Part shown: in pieces, positions 33,201 through 45,117 of the stretch | Numbering within the stretch: position 1 is the first letter of the stretch | Layout of the letters: each line of letters starts with the position of its first letter | NCBI GenBank assembly: GCA_003508835.1 | Contig: PUFA01000084.1 | Location: forward strand, 682,001 to 746,000 | Origin: Eonycteris spelaea | Lineage: Eukaryota > Chordata > Mammalia > Chiroptera > Pteropodidae | Direction: 5' to 3' | DNA: 64,000 nt | The notes under the pieces: generated by a model | The model's database searches: none | Told to the model about the DNA's origin: nothing | Seen by the model: only the letters and a program-made list of their open reading frames with translations | Translations under genes and position numbers: made by a program

Positions 33201-33715
33201 ACCAGCTCTTCTGTCTTTCCTCTCAGGGATAAAGGCTATTCTTAGTGGTAAAACAGGCCTGGCACTTTGCAATTCCTCTTCTTCATTCAGAGAAGATGAA
33301 CGGGGTGGAGTGGGCGGTGGGCGAGAAGAGAACCAAAAGAAAGAGGGAGGTGCATTATCAATGTTGCCCTGATAGGCTTTTCTCAAGACTTATTTTGGAA
33401 GGCTGGTCCTGTTAGTCAGAACCAGACAGGGAAGTGCCCTCATCCCAGCCCTAGAGGCCAGTTTAATGGTACAGCCACTTCTGAGGCAAAAAGACCAAAG
33501 TCCAACGGAGCTCCCTTCGGGCCTCTCCACAGTACTTTGTATGTGGCATGTTCAATAAATGTTTGCTCAGCCAACCTCCTTCAGGCTCCCTCATTAGGAT
33601 GGGTGTCTCAGGACTGCCCTCACTGGATGACAGGACTGTGGCAATCATCAGGGCATTCAAGCCCCAGCATTAGACATCAGGCTTCAGAGAAACCAAGAAC
33701 TTGGGAAATTAAAAA

Positions 33716-33820
33716 ATGGAAAAAGAAACAGAAAAGAAAGAAAAGGGAAAGGTAAGAAGGGGAGGGAGGGAGGGAAGGGGAAGGGAGGAGAGGGGAGGAG
33801 GGGAGGAGAGGAAAAAGATG
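33716..33820 (+). repeat. Purine-rich tract, (GGGA)n-like
   Basis: About 100 bp with hardly any pyrimidine, grading from A-rich to G-rich (AGGGAGGG units). Confidence 0.92.
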
Positions 33821-33891
33821 GGTGGGCAAAACTCAGGAACACTTACGTAATCCCGTTCCACATTGGACCCAGATGATGAAATTCTGAAGAG

Positions 33892-33910
33892 TGGCCAGCA
33901 GGGGGAGCTC
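33892..33910 (+). promoter_or_regulatory. CTCF-like motif (strong)
   Basis: TGGCCAGCAGGGGGAGCTC, very close to the CTCF consensus TGGCCASYAGRGGGCRCT. It points right, opposite to the three motifs to its left. Confidence 0.6.
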
Positions 33911-35284
33911 AGCAGTGTCTCAGAACACAGCACTCTTGTAACCAGGAGCCAAAACCTCCGACAAACAAAACAATAAGACTTTGTGATTTCTCTTGAGTTC
34001 TTAATCCAGGGAGGCTCAATCCAGGATGGCCCGATCTTTATCCTTGGGACCCAGCTAGCATCTCACAAAATACCGTTTTTACTGTTTTTAACCTCTCTCT
34101 TTCTCTCTCTTCCTCTACCTCTCATCCTTTTTCTCAAGCTCTTTCAGTGCCTCTTTCCCTGTATTTCTATTTGTAATTTTTGTTTTCTCTGAATCTGGTG
34201 TTTCTGCGATGTTTTTTTTTTTCTTGTTATTTTTTGGTATCATCCTAGGCCCACTAGCAAATGTTAATGAAAAATAAATAGAAATGAACCCACCCACAGG
34301 CTGAGCTCTGAAAGATCTCAAGATCTGACAAAAACTAACACTTTGAATAAAATTTAGACTATGCTCTACAGCAAAGTAGCTAATTCTGCCACCACTTGGC
34401 TGTGCAGTCACGTTTTTTGTGTGTACATTCTCCTGTCTCTGTCCTCCAGGCTTGCTGCCCTTGTCAGCCTAGTCTCTCTGCCTATTGGTTGCTGCCAGGC
34501 TGCTGCCCAGCCCATCCCCACCCTCCACCACTGACCTCTAGTAGTTGTCTCCCTCCCTGACCAGCAGGACAAGGTTTTCCAGGTCTCTTAGAAAAGATGC
34601 CCACACCAGATTAGTTGTACCTCTAATGACACAAGTTTTGTTTCTTAAGATCCAAGACCCCTCATTTCCAGAACACACTGGAACTCGCGATTAGGGGTTG
34701 AGGGGCTCCATGTGAGAAATGGAGGGACTCAGCTCGTGCTCTCTTTGGAACCTTTTGTCCTCCAACATTCAGGTGCCTCAGGTGAATCTGGTTCACGCTG
34801 CCAGAGTATCTTCACTCATGCAGACTTTCTCTATAGGATCCTCCTTACTGTCTTTCTCTCCACATTGACTTCCGGGGGCCTCTGGCTCATTGCACCATCT
34901 GTATATATCTGACCCCTTGGCGAGGTGAGGGCAGAGTTTAAATTATTTTTCTGGGATTTTAGTCCTCAGGGAGTCAACAATTGTAACTGAGCATGTTTTA
35001 AGTTTCCAGAACATTCCACTACAGTCAAGATGCACCCCGCATCTGATGGAAGGCTGCCTGGCCTGGAGTCCACAGAGGCCAAATGAGGGCCCTGAGCACG
35101 CACAGCATGTAGGTGGCTTCGGGACAGTGCTGCCCCGTCAGAGCCTCAGTTCCAGCTCTAAATACTGCGACTTTGGTGGTGGCAGTGATGTACCCATGAT
35201 TTCTCCATATCATGGCCCCCACCTCCAAATCTATCCAGTCCTATCCAGGTTCTCATTATTGTTCAGATCCTAATCATGTGTGTC

Positions 35285-35315
35285 CCTATCAGATCCTAAC
35301 ATTAGATCTGATAGG
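35285..35315. repeat. Perfect 11-bp inverted repeat (hairpin)
   Basis: CCTATCAGATC, a 9-base spacer, then GATCTGATAGG. No known element is associated. Confidence 0.8.
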
Positions 35316-36926
35316 TCATGATAGTCTTCAATTTGGGCATTTTAATTTTCTTTAAGCCCCTTGGAGCCAAGGAAGGTGGTGGGGCTATGATCTGATCACA
35401 TCTGCCCCTGCCCTGCCTAATTCTTGGTAACCATGATTATTTCCTAGTTCTAGAAGCTGTTTGGACCAAATTAAAGATCAAAGTAGGAAGCAGGGGCAGA
35501 CAGGCAATGCAGTGCAATCCAGCATTTAAAGACACTTACCACCTGCTTGCCCTAGGTAGGCCCTGGCCACACGGGGAGACTAAACGAGTCATGGGTGCTG
35601 TCCTCAGGGAGCAAATGCTTCCAGTAGACTGACCTACTGTGCCTCTAAACGGGAATAAAAATGAAACTGCTGCAGAAAAACAAAACAAAAAAAAACCGGT
35701 GCTGCAAAGTGCTAACATCATCAGGCAGGTTGCCTCTGCAGTGCAATCCATAATCTCTCTGACTTCCAGAACCAAAAGAATTGCTGTACAACTTTCTAAA
35801 TTAAGCTTCACATTACTTTGGAAACTAACAAAGCACTCCTTCCCACAGACACTGTTCCCAAATTAAACATTTTATGCTTGTACAGCTGTTCAAATGTTGG
35901 TGAACTAAGATAGAAAGGTTCTTAGAGAAGAGAGGTGGGTGCCTAAAAAGGAGAGGGAGCACTGTGAAGGAGTGCTTTTGGAGGGGTGGAAGAGCAGGGG
36001 AGCAAATGGAAGAGATTATAAAACACTGGAAAGATTATAAGCAAGTTAGTGAGTTTATAAAATGTTGGGTTTTTTTTTTTTTAATTATTAAGGATAGTTA
36101 AGTGTAAGTTAAGGAGGCACACTGTGGTCAAGTATTTGAAGGCATTTTTTTAAGTGGAAAACTTGGTGAGTGGCTGGTCCCCACATGTAATCAACAGGAG
36201 CCAGAGGAAAACATGAACAGCCAAGGTGGTATCTTAAGGTCATCATGAGGCCCACTTTTCAAGATCTGACAGCAGTTAAACACAGAAATGGGTTACAGAG
36301 AATGCCTGAGCACTCTGCTCTGGAGGTAGCATTCTTTATTGAAAGAACAGAGCCTATGTTCCTCAACGCTGCAGGTAACATCCAGCGTTCAAACAAAGGC
36401 ATGACCTGGATGAGCCGGCTCCCCAGGACCTCTTCCAGATTGGGAAAATAAAAAAAGGACACCCAGATCACTGGAGGCCTTTAGCAGCAGCTGAGAGAAA
36501 TGGACCCATGAAAGGTACACAGTCCCACTGGTCTTGTCTCGCCAACATGCCAGGGCCTTTTCTAGCAAGCTGCCTCCGTCATTTGTTTCATGAACTTGTG
36601 CCTAGGTGTTTGCTCGCAAAGATGTGAGCCATCTTGGCAAATGGTTTTTTAGAAAGCCCCTGCCCACAAAATTTCGTCTGTAATATTTGGATTGTCCTGC
36701 AATATTTGGATTGGCTACCAGGCCTCTCGCTTTTCCACACAAGCTGTCCCCAGCTTATCTCTGGATGTCTTCCAGAGGGGCATCAATTATTTGATGATGA
36801 TGTAACTCGAAACCCAGATTCCCTTTGGAAACCATTTTCACAGGGCTTGGCTGGGTGGTAAAGAATGGAAATGGGGGTTGAAACAACGTAGGGTGAGGAA
36901 GTAAATAAATCCAGTTTTAGCCAGCT

Positions 36927-36928
<2 letters not shown>

Positions 36929-36959
<31 letters not shown>
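36929..36959 (-). repeat. T31 homopolymer, possible tail of a minus-strand retroposon
   Basis: Thirty-one T in a row. If it is the poly(A) tail of a minus-strand insertion, the body would lie at about 36960-37075. That stretch matches no family I know, and I see no target-site duplication. Confidence 0.6.
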
Positions 36960-36961
<2 letters not shown>

Positions 36962-37084
36962 TCTGAGGGAGCAAGAGTCCCTGCCTGCAGCACAGAAGGA
37001 CCCCCGGCTCACAGAGGCAGAGAACTGCTCTAGACACTGGTCGTCTGGCTCCCCTCACAGCAGAACCCTAAGGAGGCTGTTCTC

Positions 37085-37200
37085 TGGTCTGACTGTGCCC
37101 TAGATGAGCTATTTATTCCTGAGCCATTTATCTTCTCTGGGTCTTGGTTTCATAGTCTGCAAGAGAAAAATATTAATAAACATCTCTAAGGTTCCTATAA
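37085..37200 (+). mobile_element. MIR fragment
   Basis: 'gagccatttatcttctctgggtcttggtttcat' and 'atttattcctg' recall the MIR 3' half; weak. Confidence 0.4.
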
Positions 37201-37269
37201 ACTCCATGCTCTGTCATCTGTATGGCTTTGTATTTTGGTTTTAAATATTAATGGTAACCTATTACCAGT

Positions 37270-37440
37270 ATGGTGCTTTATGACTTATAAAGCACTTTCA
37301 CATACTTGTCTCATTTGATCCTCACAGCCACACTATGAAAAGGGTAGGACAGAAATTATTCCCCTCATTTTAGAGATTAAGAAACTGAGGATCAGGGAGA
37401 TTAGACAATGTGCTATCACACAGTTATCACACAGTTAACA
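37270..37440 (-). mobile_element. MIR SINE
   Basis: Reverse-strand MIR: 'gtctcatttgatcctcacagcc', 'cattttagagattaagaaactgag'. It ends with a short direct repeat (TATCACACAGT twice). Confidence 0.75.
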
Positions 37441-37459
37441 AAACCCTTATTCTCACCCA

Positions 37460-37610
37460 CCCTTATGAACTCGCAAATGTGTGCATGTCTTTTTTCTCTG
37501 ATCAGACTGCAAACTCCTTGGAGGTTAAGGCTATGTGCTTTCTCTTGCCTCCTACTCCCCTCCAGCAAGGGTCACAGAGCTGAGCACCTAGCAGGGCTGT
37601 TGCATTGCCA
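37460..37610 (+). mobile_element. L2 3'-end fragment
   Basis: 'cagactgcaaactccttggagg' and 'gagctgagcacctagcagg' follow the L2 3' terminus; diverged. Confidence 0.45.
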
Positions 37611-38464
37611 GGAAGAGGGAAAGCAAAGTAAGAATGTGAAAGAAGTAAGTGAGGCAGATGTCTGTTTCCATGTTTGGCCACTTGTCCTGTAAGAACTGTT
37701 ATCCTTGTACATGTTATCTGCCCTAGATGGTTGTCTGTCTGCCACACTGTTCCACAAATCCTAGAAATAGCACAGTTTCCCATGGCAGCAGCTGCAATAT
37801 CCTCTTCTTCAGCATGCTTTTCCAGGCACAAAGAGAAATGACCTCAGTGATCTCATGCTGCAGGAGCCCGTTGTAAGTGAAGAAGGTAGACTGGCTGCCT
37901 TAGCTGGGGAATGGATATGAATTTGTGGGGAGGGGCTACTATGAGCTTCATTTGAGAGGAAGAGATGGTGCCGGAGCAGAAGCAGCCAGGAGAATCTAAG
38001 AAAAGCTGCCGAGGACATCTTGAAGGAGAGAGTGCCTCCTGGCAGTGGGATGGTGAGCGGGCCTGGGGAACGCACCAATAAGGCTGAGCCCAAGGTTGTG
38101 TGCCACTTGGCACCAAGCTCACTGCAATCTTGCTTCATCTCCCTGAACCTCTACCCTCATCAGCAACTGTGACTTCAGTCCTTTCATCAGGACTACAAAG
38201 AGGGAACACTCAGTGATAATCCAGAGGCAAGGACAATTGACTAGATAAACAGAGATAGCCCCAATTTAAGACCTCTGTCCTGTATTACCCTGATATCTCT
38301 TCATTATCTTATATCCCAAGTCCATCCTTTTTCAGATTTGGTGGAGAAGGAGAATTCCAAGACTGTTGTAAGCAGGTCCACTCCCAATAAATGAGACCAT
38401 CCCACACCCTAGGGACTGACTTAATTGAGCTCCACTAGCCAGAAGAAGAATCTGAATTCTAACC
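37611..38464. other. Intergenic, nothing recognised
   Basis: No supported exon despite some longer chance frames on the minus strand. Confidence 0.4.
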
Positions 38465-38720
38465 AAAGAAGGTCTCCATCTCTCCCCTTATAGATACCAG
38501 TGACTCCACTATGAGATAAACCTTAGATAATAGAATATTAGAGATAACAGGGACCCTTGAGGTCACATATTGATCCAACACCCTCATTGACAGATTAGAG
38601 AACTTAAGAGTATGGAGATGACATAAGTATCCAAGGCCACCCAGAGATTGTGAAAGAATCTGGAATACAACCTGAAAGTCTTGACCCAATACCACACTAG
38701 CTCTTGATCTAATACCACAC
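38465..38720 (-). repeat. MIR-like old SINE relic
   Basis: 'atagaatattagagataacagggacccttgaggtcac' and 'gacagattagagaacttaag ... ccaaggccacccagag' match the same old repeat type as 26555-26960. Confidence 0.45.
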
Positions 38721-39179
38721 TATTTACGTGACCCTGGCCCTTTTAGATGCCAAAGGTTTCCACCCAGGAGCAAATCTGAGCAGCCAAGGAAGGTCTGAAT
38801 TTGTAAAACTTTGTGGAAGCAACTGCTCTTTGAGAGACTTCTTTATGTTACAGCTAGTCCTGGGCCTCTCCCTGCTTCCAGGCATCCTGCCAAATTGCTG
38901 CTCTAAAAGCCAGTCTGCCTCCCAAGACTGACCCCTCTGGCAAACACAGCACCTGATCTCATCCTAGTGGATCTCTACCAATCAGACAGTTCTGGTGCCT
39001 CCTCCTGGAGTGAGAGGGTTGCACCTGACAGGTGCAAGGTGGAAGTAGAGCACCTTGCACAGACACTTCATAAATGTTCTACAAGTGAATAAAAATGTTC
39101 AACTCTTCTATACTCCCTTTAGCTCACTGCTTCCGAAAGCATTTAGCAAACTTGCATTCAACCCATAGATCAAATCAAG
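38721..39179. other. Intergenic, nothing recognised
   Basis: No supported feature. Confidence 0.4.
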
Positions 39180-39300
39180 TCAAATAAACATTTTTATTGA
39201 GCTGCTATTGGAAAGACATGTGCTGAACTCTATACAAAGATGAGCCTTAATCATGTCTTCAAAGAACTTATAATCACACTGGAAGTTAATGTCACAAGGC
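39180..39300. repeat. Ancient mammalian repeat fragment
   Basis: 'aaataaacatttttattgagctgc ... atacaaagatgagccttaatcatg ... aaagaacttataatc' is of the same type as 781-1180. Confidence 0.5.
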
Positions 39301-39574
39301 AACAATACAAAGAGTTCCATGAAAAAACAAGTAACCATATGCAAAATTACTAGAATAGATAGTAAGAACTACTATGAAGAAGAGAACACTAAATTGAACA
39401 GTCCAGGGATAATTGGGAAAAAGGAAAAATTCAATTAAGACTTTAAAGGATTGGAAAAAATTTAGAGGGGTAGAGAGGAGGAAAGAAATTCCATAAATTG
39501 GTAATGATGAGAAAAAGTACAAAAATAGAAAAAGTAAATGTGTTGAGGATAATGAGTAATAATAAAATTAATAG

Positions 39575-39800
39575 TAGATGATGCTTATCATGTATCAGAC
39601 ACTGTTCTCAGCAACTAACATTTATGAATTCTCTTGATTCTCATGCAATGCAAATTATTACTATTATCCCATTTTTACAATTAAGGAAACTGAGGCATAT
39701 ACAGGTAAAAATAACTCACCTGAGGACACCACTTATAAGTGACTGAGCTGGGATTTGAGCCCAGAGGTTGTACACTCTACCATTGCTTTTTACGGCTTCT
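39575..39800 (-). mobile_element. MIR SINE
   Basis: Reverse-strand MIR: 'ttatcatgtatcagacactg', 'cccatttttacaattaaggaaactgaggc', 'gagctgggatttgagcccag'. Confidence 0.85.
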
Positions 39801-39809
39801 CTCATTTTG

Positions 39810-39940
39810 GCTGGGTTTGAAAGGTGTGTTGGAAGCAAATCACAGAAGATCTTGAAAACTATATTAACAACTTGGACTCGATATTGTGGATGTTAAAAAC
39901 CATTAAAGGTTTCTGAACAGGGAAGATGTGATTTTAGGTG
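39810..39940. repeat. Ancient mammalian repeat fragment
   Basis: 'gaaaggtgtgttggaagcaa ... ttctgaacagggaagatgtgatttta' resembles a widespread old repeat. A similar piece lies near 46690-46790. Confidence 0.35.
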
Positions 39941-39949
39941 TTTTTTCTT

Positions 39950-42240
39950 TTTTCCAGCTTTGTTGAAATATAATAGACAATTAGTTGCTTATATTTACAT
40001 TGTATAATTCAATGAGTTTTTTTTCAATTATAGTTGACATACAATAATATATTAGATTGAGTTGTACAGCATAGTGATTAGAAATCTATATAACTCACAA
40101 AACGATCACCACACTAAATCCAGTACTCCTCTTCCCCTCACATATTTATTACATTATTAACTATTTTCTTTATGCTACACTTTATATCTCCAGTCTATTT
40201 TGTAACTATCCATTTGTACTTCTTAATCTCTTTGCCTTTTTTACTATCTCCCCAAACCCCTCCCACATAGTAACCCTCAAAATATTCTCTGTTTCTATGA
40301 GTTTATTTCTGTTTTTGTTGTTGTTTATTTTGTTCTTTAGATTCCACATGTATGTGAAATCATGCAATATTTGTCCTCCTCTACCTGACCCATGTCACTC
40401 AACACAGTGCCCTCCAGGTCCATCAAGGGAATATCTTTTTCCATCCCCTTCCTTTTAGTCTGTGTGTGTCTCTTAATCTGAAGTGAGTCTCTTGTAGGCA
40501 GCGTATGTAGGGGTCTTGTTTTCTTATCCATTCAGCCACTCTATCTTTTGGTTGAAACACTTAATTCTTTTGATAGGAATGTAGTTATTACCATTCTTTA
40601 TTCCTGTTTTTGATACGTGTTTTTTCTTCTTAAAGAAGTCCCTCCAACATTTCCTGTAATACTGGCTTGGTGTTGATAAATTTCTTTAGCTTATTTTTGT
40701 CTGGGGAAGCTCTAAATGATAACTTTGCTGGATAAAGTATTCTTGGTTGTAGATCCTGGGTTTTCATCATGTTCAATATTTTGTGCCAAACCCTTCTGCC
40801 CTGCATAGTTTCTTTCAAGAAATCAGCTGCCAGTCTTATGGGTGCTCCCTTGTAGGTAACTAACTGCTTTTCTCTTGCTGCTTTTAAGATTCTCTGATCA
40901 TACTTAAGCATTGGTATTTTAATTATGATGTGTCTTGGTGTGGACCTTTTCAGGTTCATCTTTTTTGGGACTCTCTGAGCTTCCTGGGGTTCTATGTCTT
41001 TTCCTTCATCAAGTGAGGGAAGTGTTCCATTATCGTTTCTTCAAATTTTTAATTTCTTGTTTTCCTTCAGGTACCCCATGACATGGATATTTTTTACATT
41101 TAATTGTGTCCCACAGGCTTCTTAAATTATTATTATAGTCTTGGCTTTTTGTTTTTCTTCTTGCCAGTCTGATTGAGTGTCCTTGGCTTCCCCATCTTCT
41201 TTATCAGTGGTTTGATCCTCTTCTTCTCCACTCTGTTGATTCCCTCTAATACACTCTTCATCTCAGATAATGTGTTCTTCATTTCTGACTGGTTCTGTTT
41301 TATAATCTCCATTTCCATTTTAGTGTTTTTTATCTCTTTGTTAAAGTTCTCTTTGAAATAATCTACACTTACCCTAAGTTCATTGAGCATCTTTATAACC
41401 AGTATTTTGAACTCTGAATCTGTTAGATTACTTGACTCCATTATTCCTGGATCTCTGTTCTATTCTCTTATATGTTTTCTGCTTCTTTGTCTTCCCATCT
41501 TGGCTGCCTTTCTGTGTCTCTTTTTATATGCTAAACAAAGCTCCCAAGTCTCTTGGTATTATTGGTGCAGCTTTCTGTAGTAGGTGTCCAGTGGCCCAGT
41601 CCTGAGAGAGATTCAGCTACAGCCCAAGTTTAGCACCAGTCTGTGCCTCTCTGGGGCCACCTGTTAAGATTCAGTAAGCAATCCACAGATGCTGTGCTAT
41701 AGTTGCCTCAAGAGACCACGCCAGAAACTGAGGCCAGCTGCCACTAGTACGAGTCTTGGTGCTGCTCAGCAAGGAGCACCTGACTTGCCGAGGACACACC
41801 TGAATGTGGCTTGGGTGGGCCATGAGTTGGGGAGAGAGTTTCAGGAATCCTCTGGACAGAACGACCTCTGTCATCCAGTTTGATGACATCTCAGCTATGG
41901 CGGCACTGCATCAGCATACTGGGAGAGGGGAGGGCTCGACAGAGGAACTTGGATACCACTAGCACTTCTGCCTGGGAGAGATCCTCGCCTCCATTCCTTA
42001 CTCTGACAACTCAGTGTGCCCCTGTAAGCTCTTGGTGCCCACCCCCAAGCAGCCCACTGGGCGCTGGTGCTCAGAGCGAGCAGGTCCATCACCACAGAAG
42101 TCCAGTCGCAGACACAGCCCCTTTAAGAGGCATCTGCATCTGCCGCTTCTGTAGCCTCTGTCCCACTCAGCCACTGGGGACAAGATAGCCTCCCATCTTC
42201 GCCCCCTCCTACCTCCTACCATTGCAGGTTGATTATTATT
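39950..42240 (-). mobile_element. HAL1/L1-like element with recognisable ORF1
   Basis: Order on the minus strand: a GC-richer 5' UTR (about 42240-41600); ORF1 remnants; a short piece of L1 ORF2 endonuclease region (about 40600-40430); and an L1 3' UTR ending near 39950. The ORF1 N-terminal coiled coil lies at 41441-41133, starting MESSNLTDSEFKILVIKML. The ORF1 C-terminal RNA-binding part lies at 40959-40630, starting MNLKRSTPRHIIIKIP, with AAREKQLVTYKG and LQPRILYPAKLSF. ORF1 with almost no ORF2 is the layout of HAL1 ('half-L1'); an internally deleted L1 would look alike. ORF1 is broken between the two parts, so it is inactive. Not a host gene. Confidence 0.85.
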
Positions 42241-42249
42241 TCTCTCCCT

Positions 42250-42896
42250 AGTTGTAGTTTCTGTTAATCCAGATCCCAGGTGACTTTCTTTGCTGTTTGC
42301 TCTGTGTTTCTGTCACAACTTAGATTTGGTCACAAGAGGGATGAACAAAGCTTCTATCATCTATGCCAATTTTTTCTGATTATAGGTTTTTAAATTGAGA
42401 TACACAGAGGAATAAATCCTAAAGACACATTCACATAGAAAAAAGCACAGATAAATATATTAGCAAATATATATAGATGCCTTATTTTCATAGAGCACCT
42501 TGTCCAGAGTTACTTCTAGTAGCTTCTCAGATCTTAAATTAACAGAAGATCAAATCTAAGGGAACAACCAAAATGTAAGTAGACCTCAAGTCTACCCAGG
42601 TGTGTGCTCAAAAGGTAGGGCAGAGACAGGCTTGGAGGATAACATATATACATGGAGATAGAAGACACCCAACTACAGTGGGAAAGATGCAGGAACAGAA
42701 GAGTGAAAAGTCAACAGAATGAGTCAGGACCTCAGGTATATATCCAGTAATATCTTAAGCTTGTTTAAATAAAAGCTATGGAAGAAGAAAATATATTATT
42801 ACCTATGTCCTTGATTGTTTGCAACAGCAGATAATTTCTTTAGTCCCTTTCTTCTTTTTATCTGCTAAAATGGAAACTCGTTTTCCATGCACAGAA
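42250..42896. other. Intergenic, nothing recognised
   Basis: No supported feature. Confidence 0.4.

Positions 42897-42949
<53 letters not shown>
42897..42949 (+). repeat. (TC)n microsatellite
   Basis: Nearly perfect TC run with one TTC interruption near 42917. Confidence 0.97.
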
Positions 42950-42951
<2 letters not shown>

Positions 42952-44904
42952 ATTCAATTTTGCTAATGCAAAGTTGAACTTGTTCTCATGACCATCTACC
43001 ATAATGAATGTAGGAAGAATGAAGTAATGGGACCTCTGAAAGGATGGTAATTGAAATAAGAGCATTTTCTTTTCTTTTTTTTCCCCCAGGAACTGTGTGC
43101 ACAAAGGAGCCTGCTCAATCCAACAGGGTGAAAGCATTAGGTAATTTGAATCTTGAGTAGAGATTAGATAATTGTCTTGGGTGGGAATTTGGAAACACTC
43201 ATGGGGTGAGGCATCATCCTGTTGAGAGAGTCTTCGGGGAATATTGGGTTTATGTGAGTGTTGTCCAGCTCCTGAGTCACAAAGCATGAGTTGTAAGGCT
43301 GGCCTTAGTCAGGCTCCAGGCAAAATTATGTATTTACCCTTGTAAACTGTACTATTCAGTATAAACATTGCCTCAAATTATGGCCACACGTTTATGGCCA
43401 CACTTTCAGAAATGGACTCCAAAGCTAAGTTCCAAGGAGATATTTTATGTTCACCCACAAGAAACCAACAGATAAATGATGTGGAGGTGGGTAAGGAATG
43501 GTTTGTAAATCCCCAAATCTTGTTCTTTTGGTCATGTATTTTGTTTGAGGGATGAGTTGATTAGTTTGTGTTAAAATGAAACCAAAAAAAAAAAAACCAC
43601 TCTAAATATAAGAAAAAATCAAATGTCATCGTGTAGACATCCTCTCTTCAATCACATGCATGGCCCTGATAAACAGGCTGTTGTTTCTCATGTTTTTTTT
43701 TTATTCTTCAGCTACTACTGTTTGAGAAGACTTAAGCTCCTGCCTGACACTGAATCATTTCTGGCTGGGGCTATGCATAAGGAATTTGGAAATAAATCAC
43801 ATTCCCAGATCCAAGTGCTAGGAACCAAGCAACTGCTTCTGGCTTCCTGTGTTGACTCCAAATTATTCCCTTTCAACCAGATCTGGGATTCTGGCACCAA
43901 GCACAAACCTGGGTCCCCATGTAGCTCCAAAACCACAATTCTTTCTATGTTGACCCTTCCAAATATGTCAGCCCAAGTCCCATATGGGCACTGCTACCCT
44001 GGTTTTCTCTAGTAGTTCTGACTTATCATTCTCCCTGGATCTTTGATTCTCCTTCTAGACCTAGATACTCTACCCAACTCTAATCCCCAAGAAGAGACTC
44101 TAGTCCCTTCTTCCTGCCAGCCAAGGTTTTTTGTGATGCTAGGTCATGGAATAATTGTGTCATAGGATAGGACACATTTTTCTTACTGGACCCTTATATC
44201 GATCCTGTTCACTTAGTGTCTCTCAACAGGAAAGGTACTACCTCCAGGAGAAATATTGGAAACTTGAGGAGGCATTCTTGATTGTCTCAATTTTAGGGAG
44301 GGACACTAGTGCACTCAGTGAGTAGGAACCAAGGATGCTAGCTATCTAGTCATGAGCAGCATAGGCACTGCAACCAAGAATGTGTCCTTTGCAACCTTCA
44401 AAAGGTACACTGGACATATGTGGGAAAATCTGTTTGTAATTGTCTGGTAAGGAATTCAATCCCATTTATTTGGAAATACAAGTTCATTTTGCATAATTTT
44501 AATATACACTGATTTTTTTATTAATGTCCTGTAAGTATTTTAAAGCAAAAGAAGATTATACTGTGTTTGAAATACTAACAGAAGTCAGTATTTCGGAGGA
44601 GCACTTCACCAACAGAACGTTGCTCTTGGTATTTGAGTTGCCATCACATCTGTCTTCATCTACATTTGTCTCTGTCATGTTCACTGTAATCTCAAAGCTA
44701 CTGACTACTTTATTCTGTCTTTCATTTAGTCAAATACATATTATTTTATTATAAATTATTCATCTTCTACCAGATATTTTCTTTGTTTTTATAGTTATGA
44801 TATTATAGAGTTTTTAAAAATACATATGTAGGAGGTTTATTATTTGTGGACTTTTTTCAGAATAAGTGACACCTAACAAAACATTCACTTAAAAAATAGG
44901 TCAT
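42950..44904. other. Intergenic, nothing recognised
   Basis: About 2 kb without exon, RNA gene or repeat consensus I can name. A 129-codon plus frame at 43623-44012 shows no family features. Confidence 0.4.
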
Positions 44905-45117
44905 AGGGAGGGTTAAAGAAGTACAAATTAGTAGTCGATAAATTGTCATGGGGATGGGGAGCATGGCATAGGAAATGCAGTTAGCATTAATGTAATAGGT
45001 AGGTGGAGAGCCAGAAGAGAGAAAGAACAATTAGGGGGATCGTTTTATAAACTGTATAAATGTCTAACCAATGTACTGTATACTTGAAAATAATAATAAA
45101 ATAAAAATTTTATAAAT
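44905..45117 (+). mobile_element. L1 3'-end fragment
   Basis: 'ggggatggggagcatggcatagg', 'gggggatcgttttataaactgtataaatg' and 'caatgtactgtatacttgaaaataataataaaataaa' follow an old L1 3' UTR and tail. Confidence 0.65.

Larger units (their letters stand above)
31175..37084. other. Largely unique intergenic region
   Basis: Nearly 6 kb with few recognisable interspersed repeats, unlike the rest of the window. It holds two CTCF-like motifs, a C-run, two long purine tracts, an 11-bp hairpin and a T31 run, each listed separately. No exon of a known protein was found. Low repeat density could mean regulatory constraint, but this is untested. Confidence 0.4.

Noticed and set aside
33102..33386. Proline-rich 94-codon minus frame
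   Set aside because: It is the translation of the (GGA)n tract.
40630..41441. Two minus-strand frames that look like a conserved protein
   Set aside because: They are conserved because they are L1 ORF1, not a host gene.
43623..44012. 129-codon plus-strand frame
   Set aside because: No domain, no start context or splice support; the length is compatible with chance in 64 kb of six-frame sequence.
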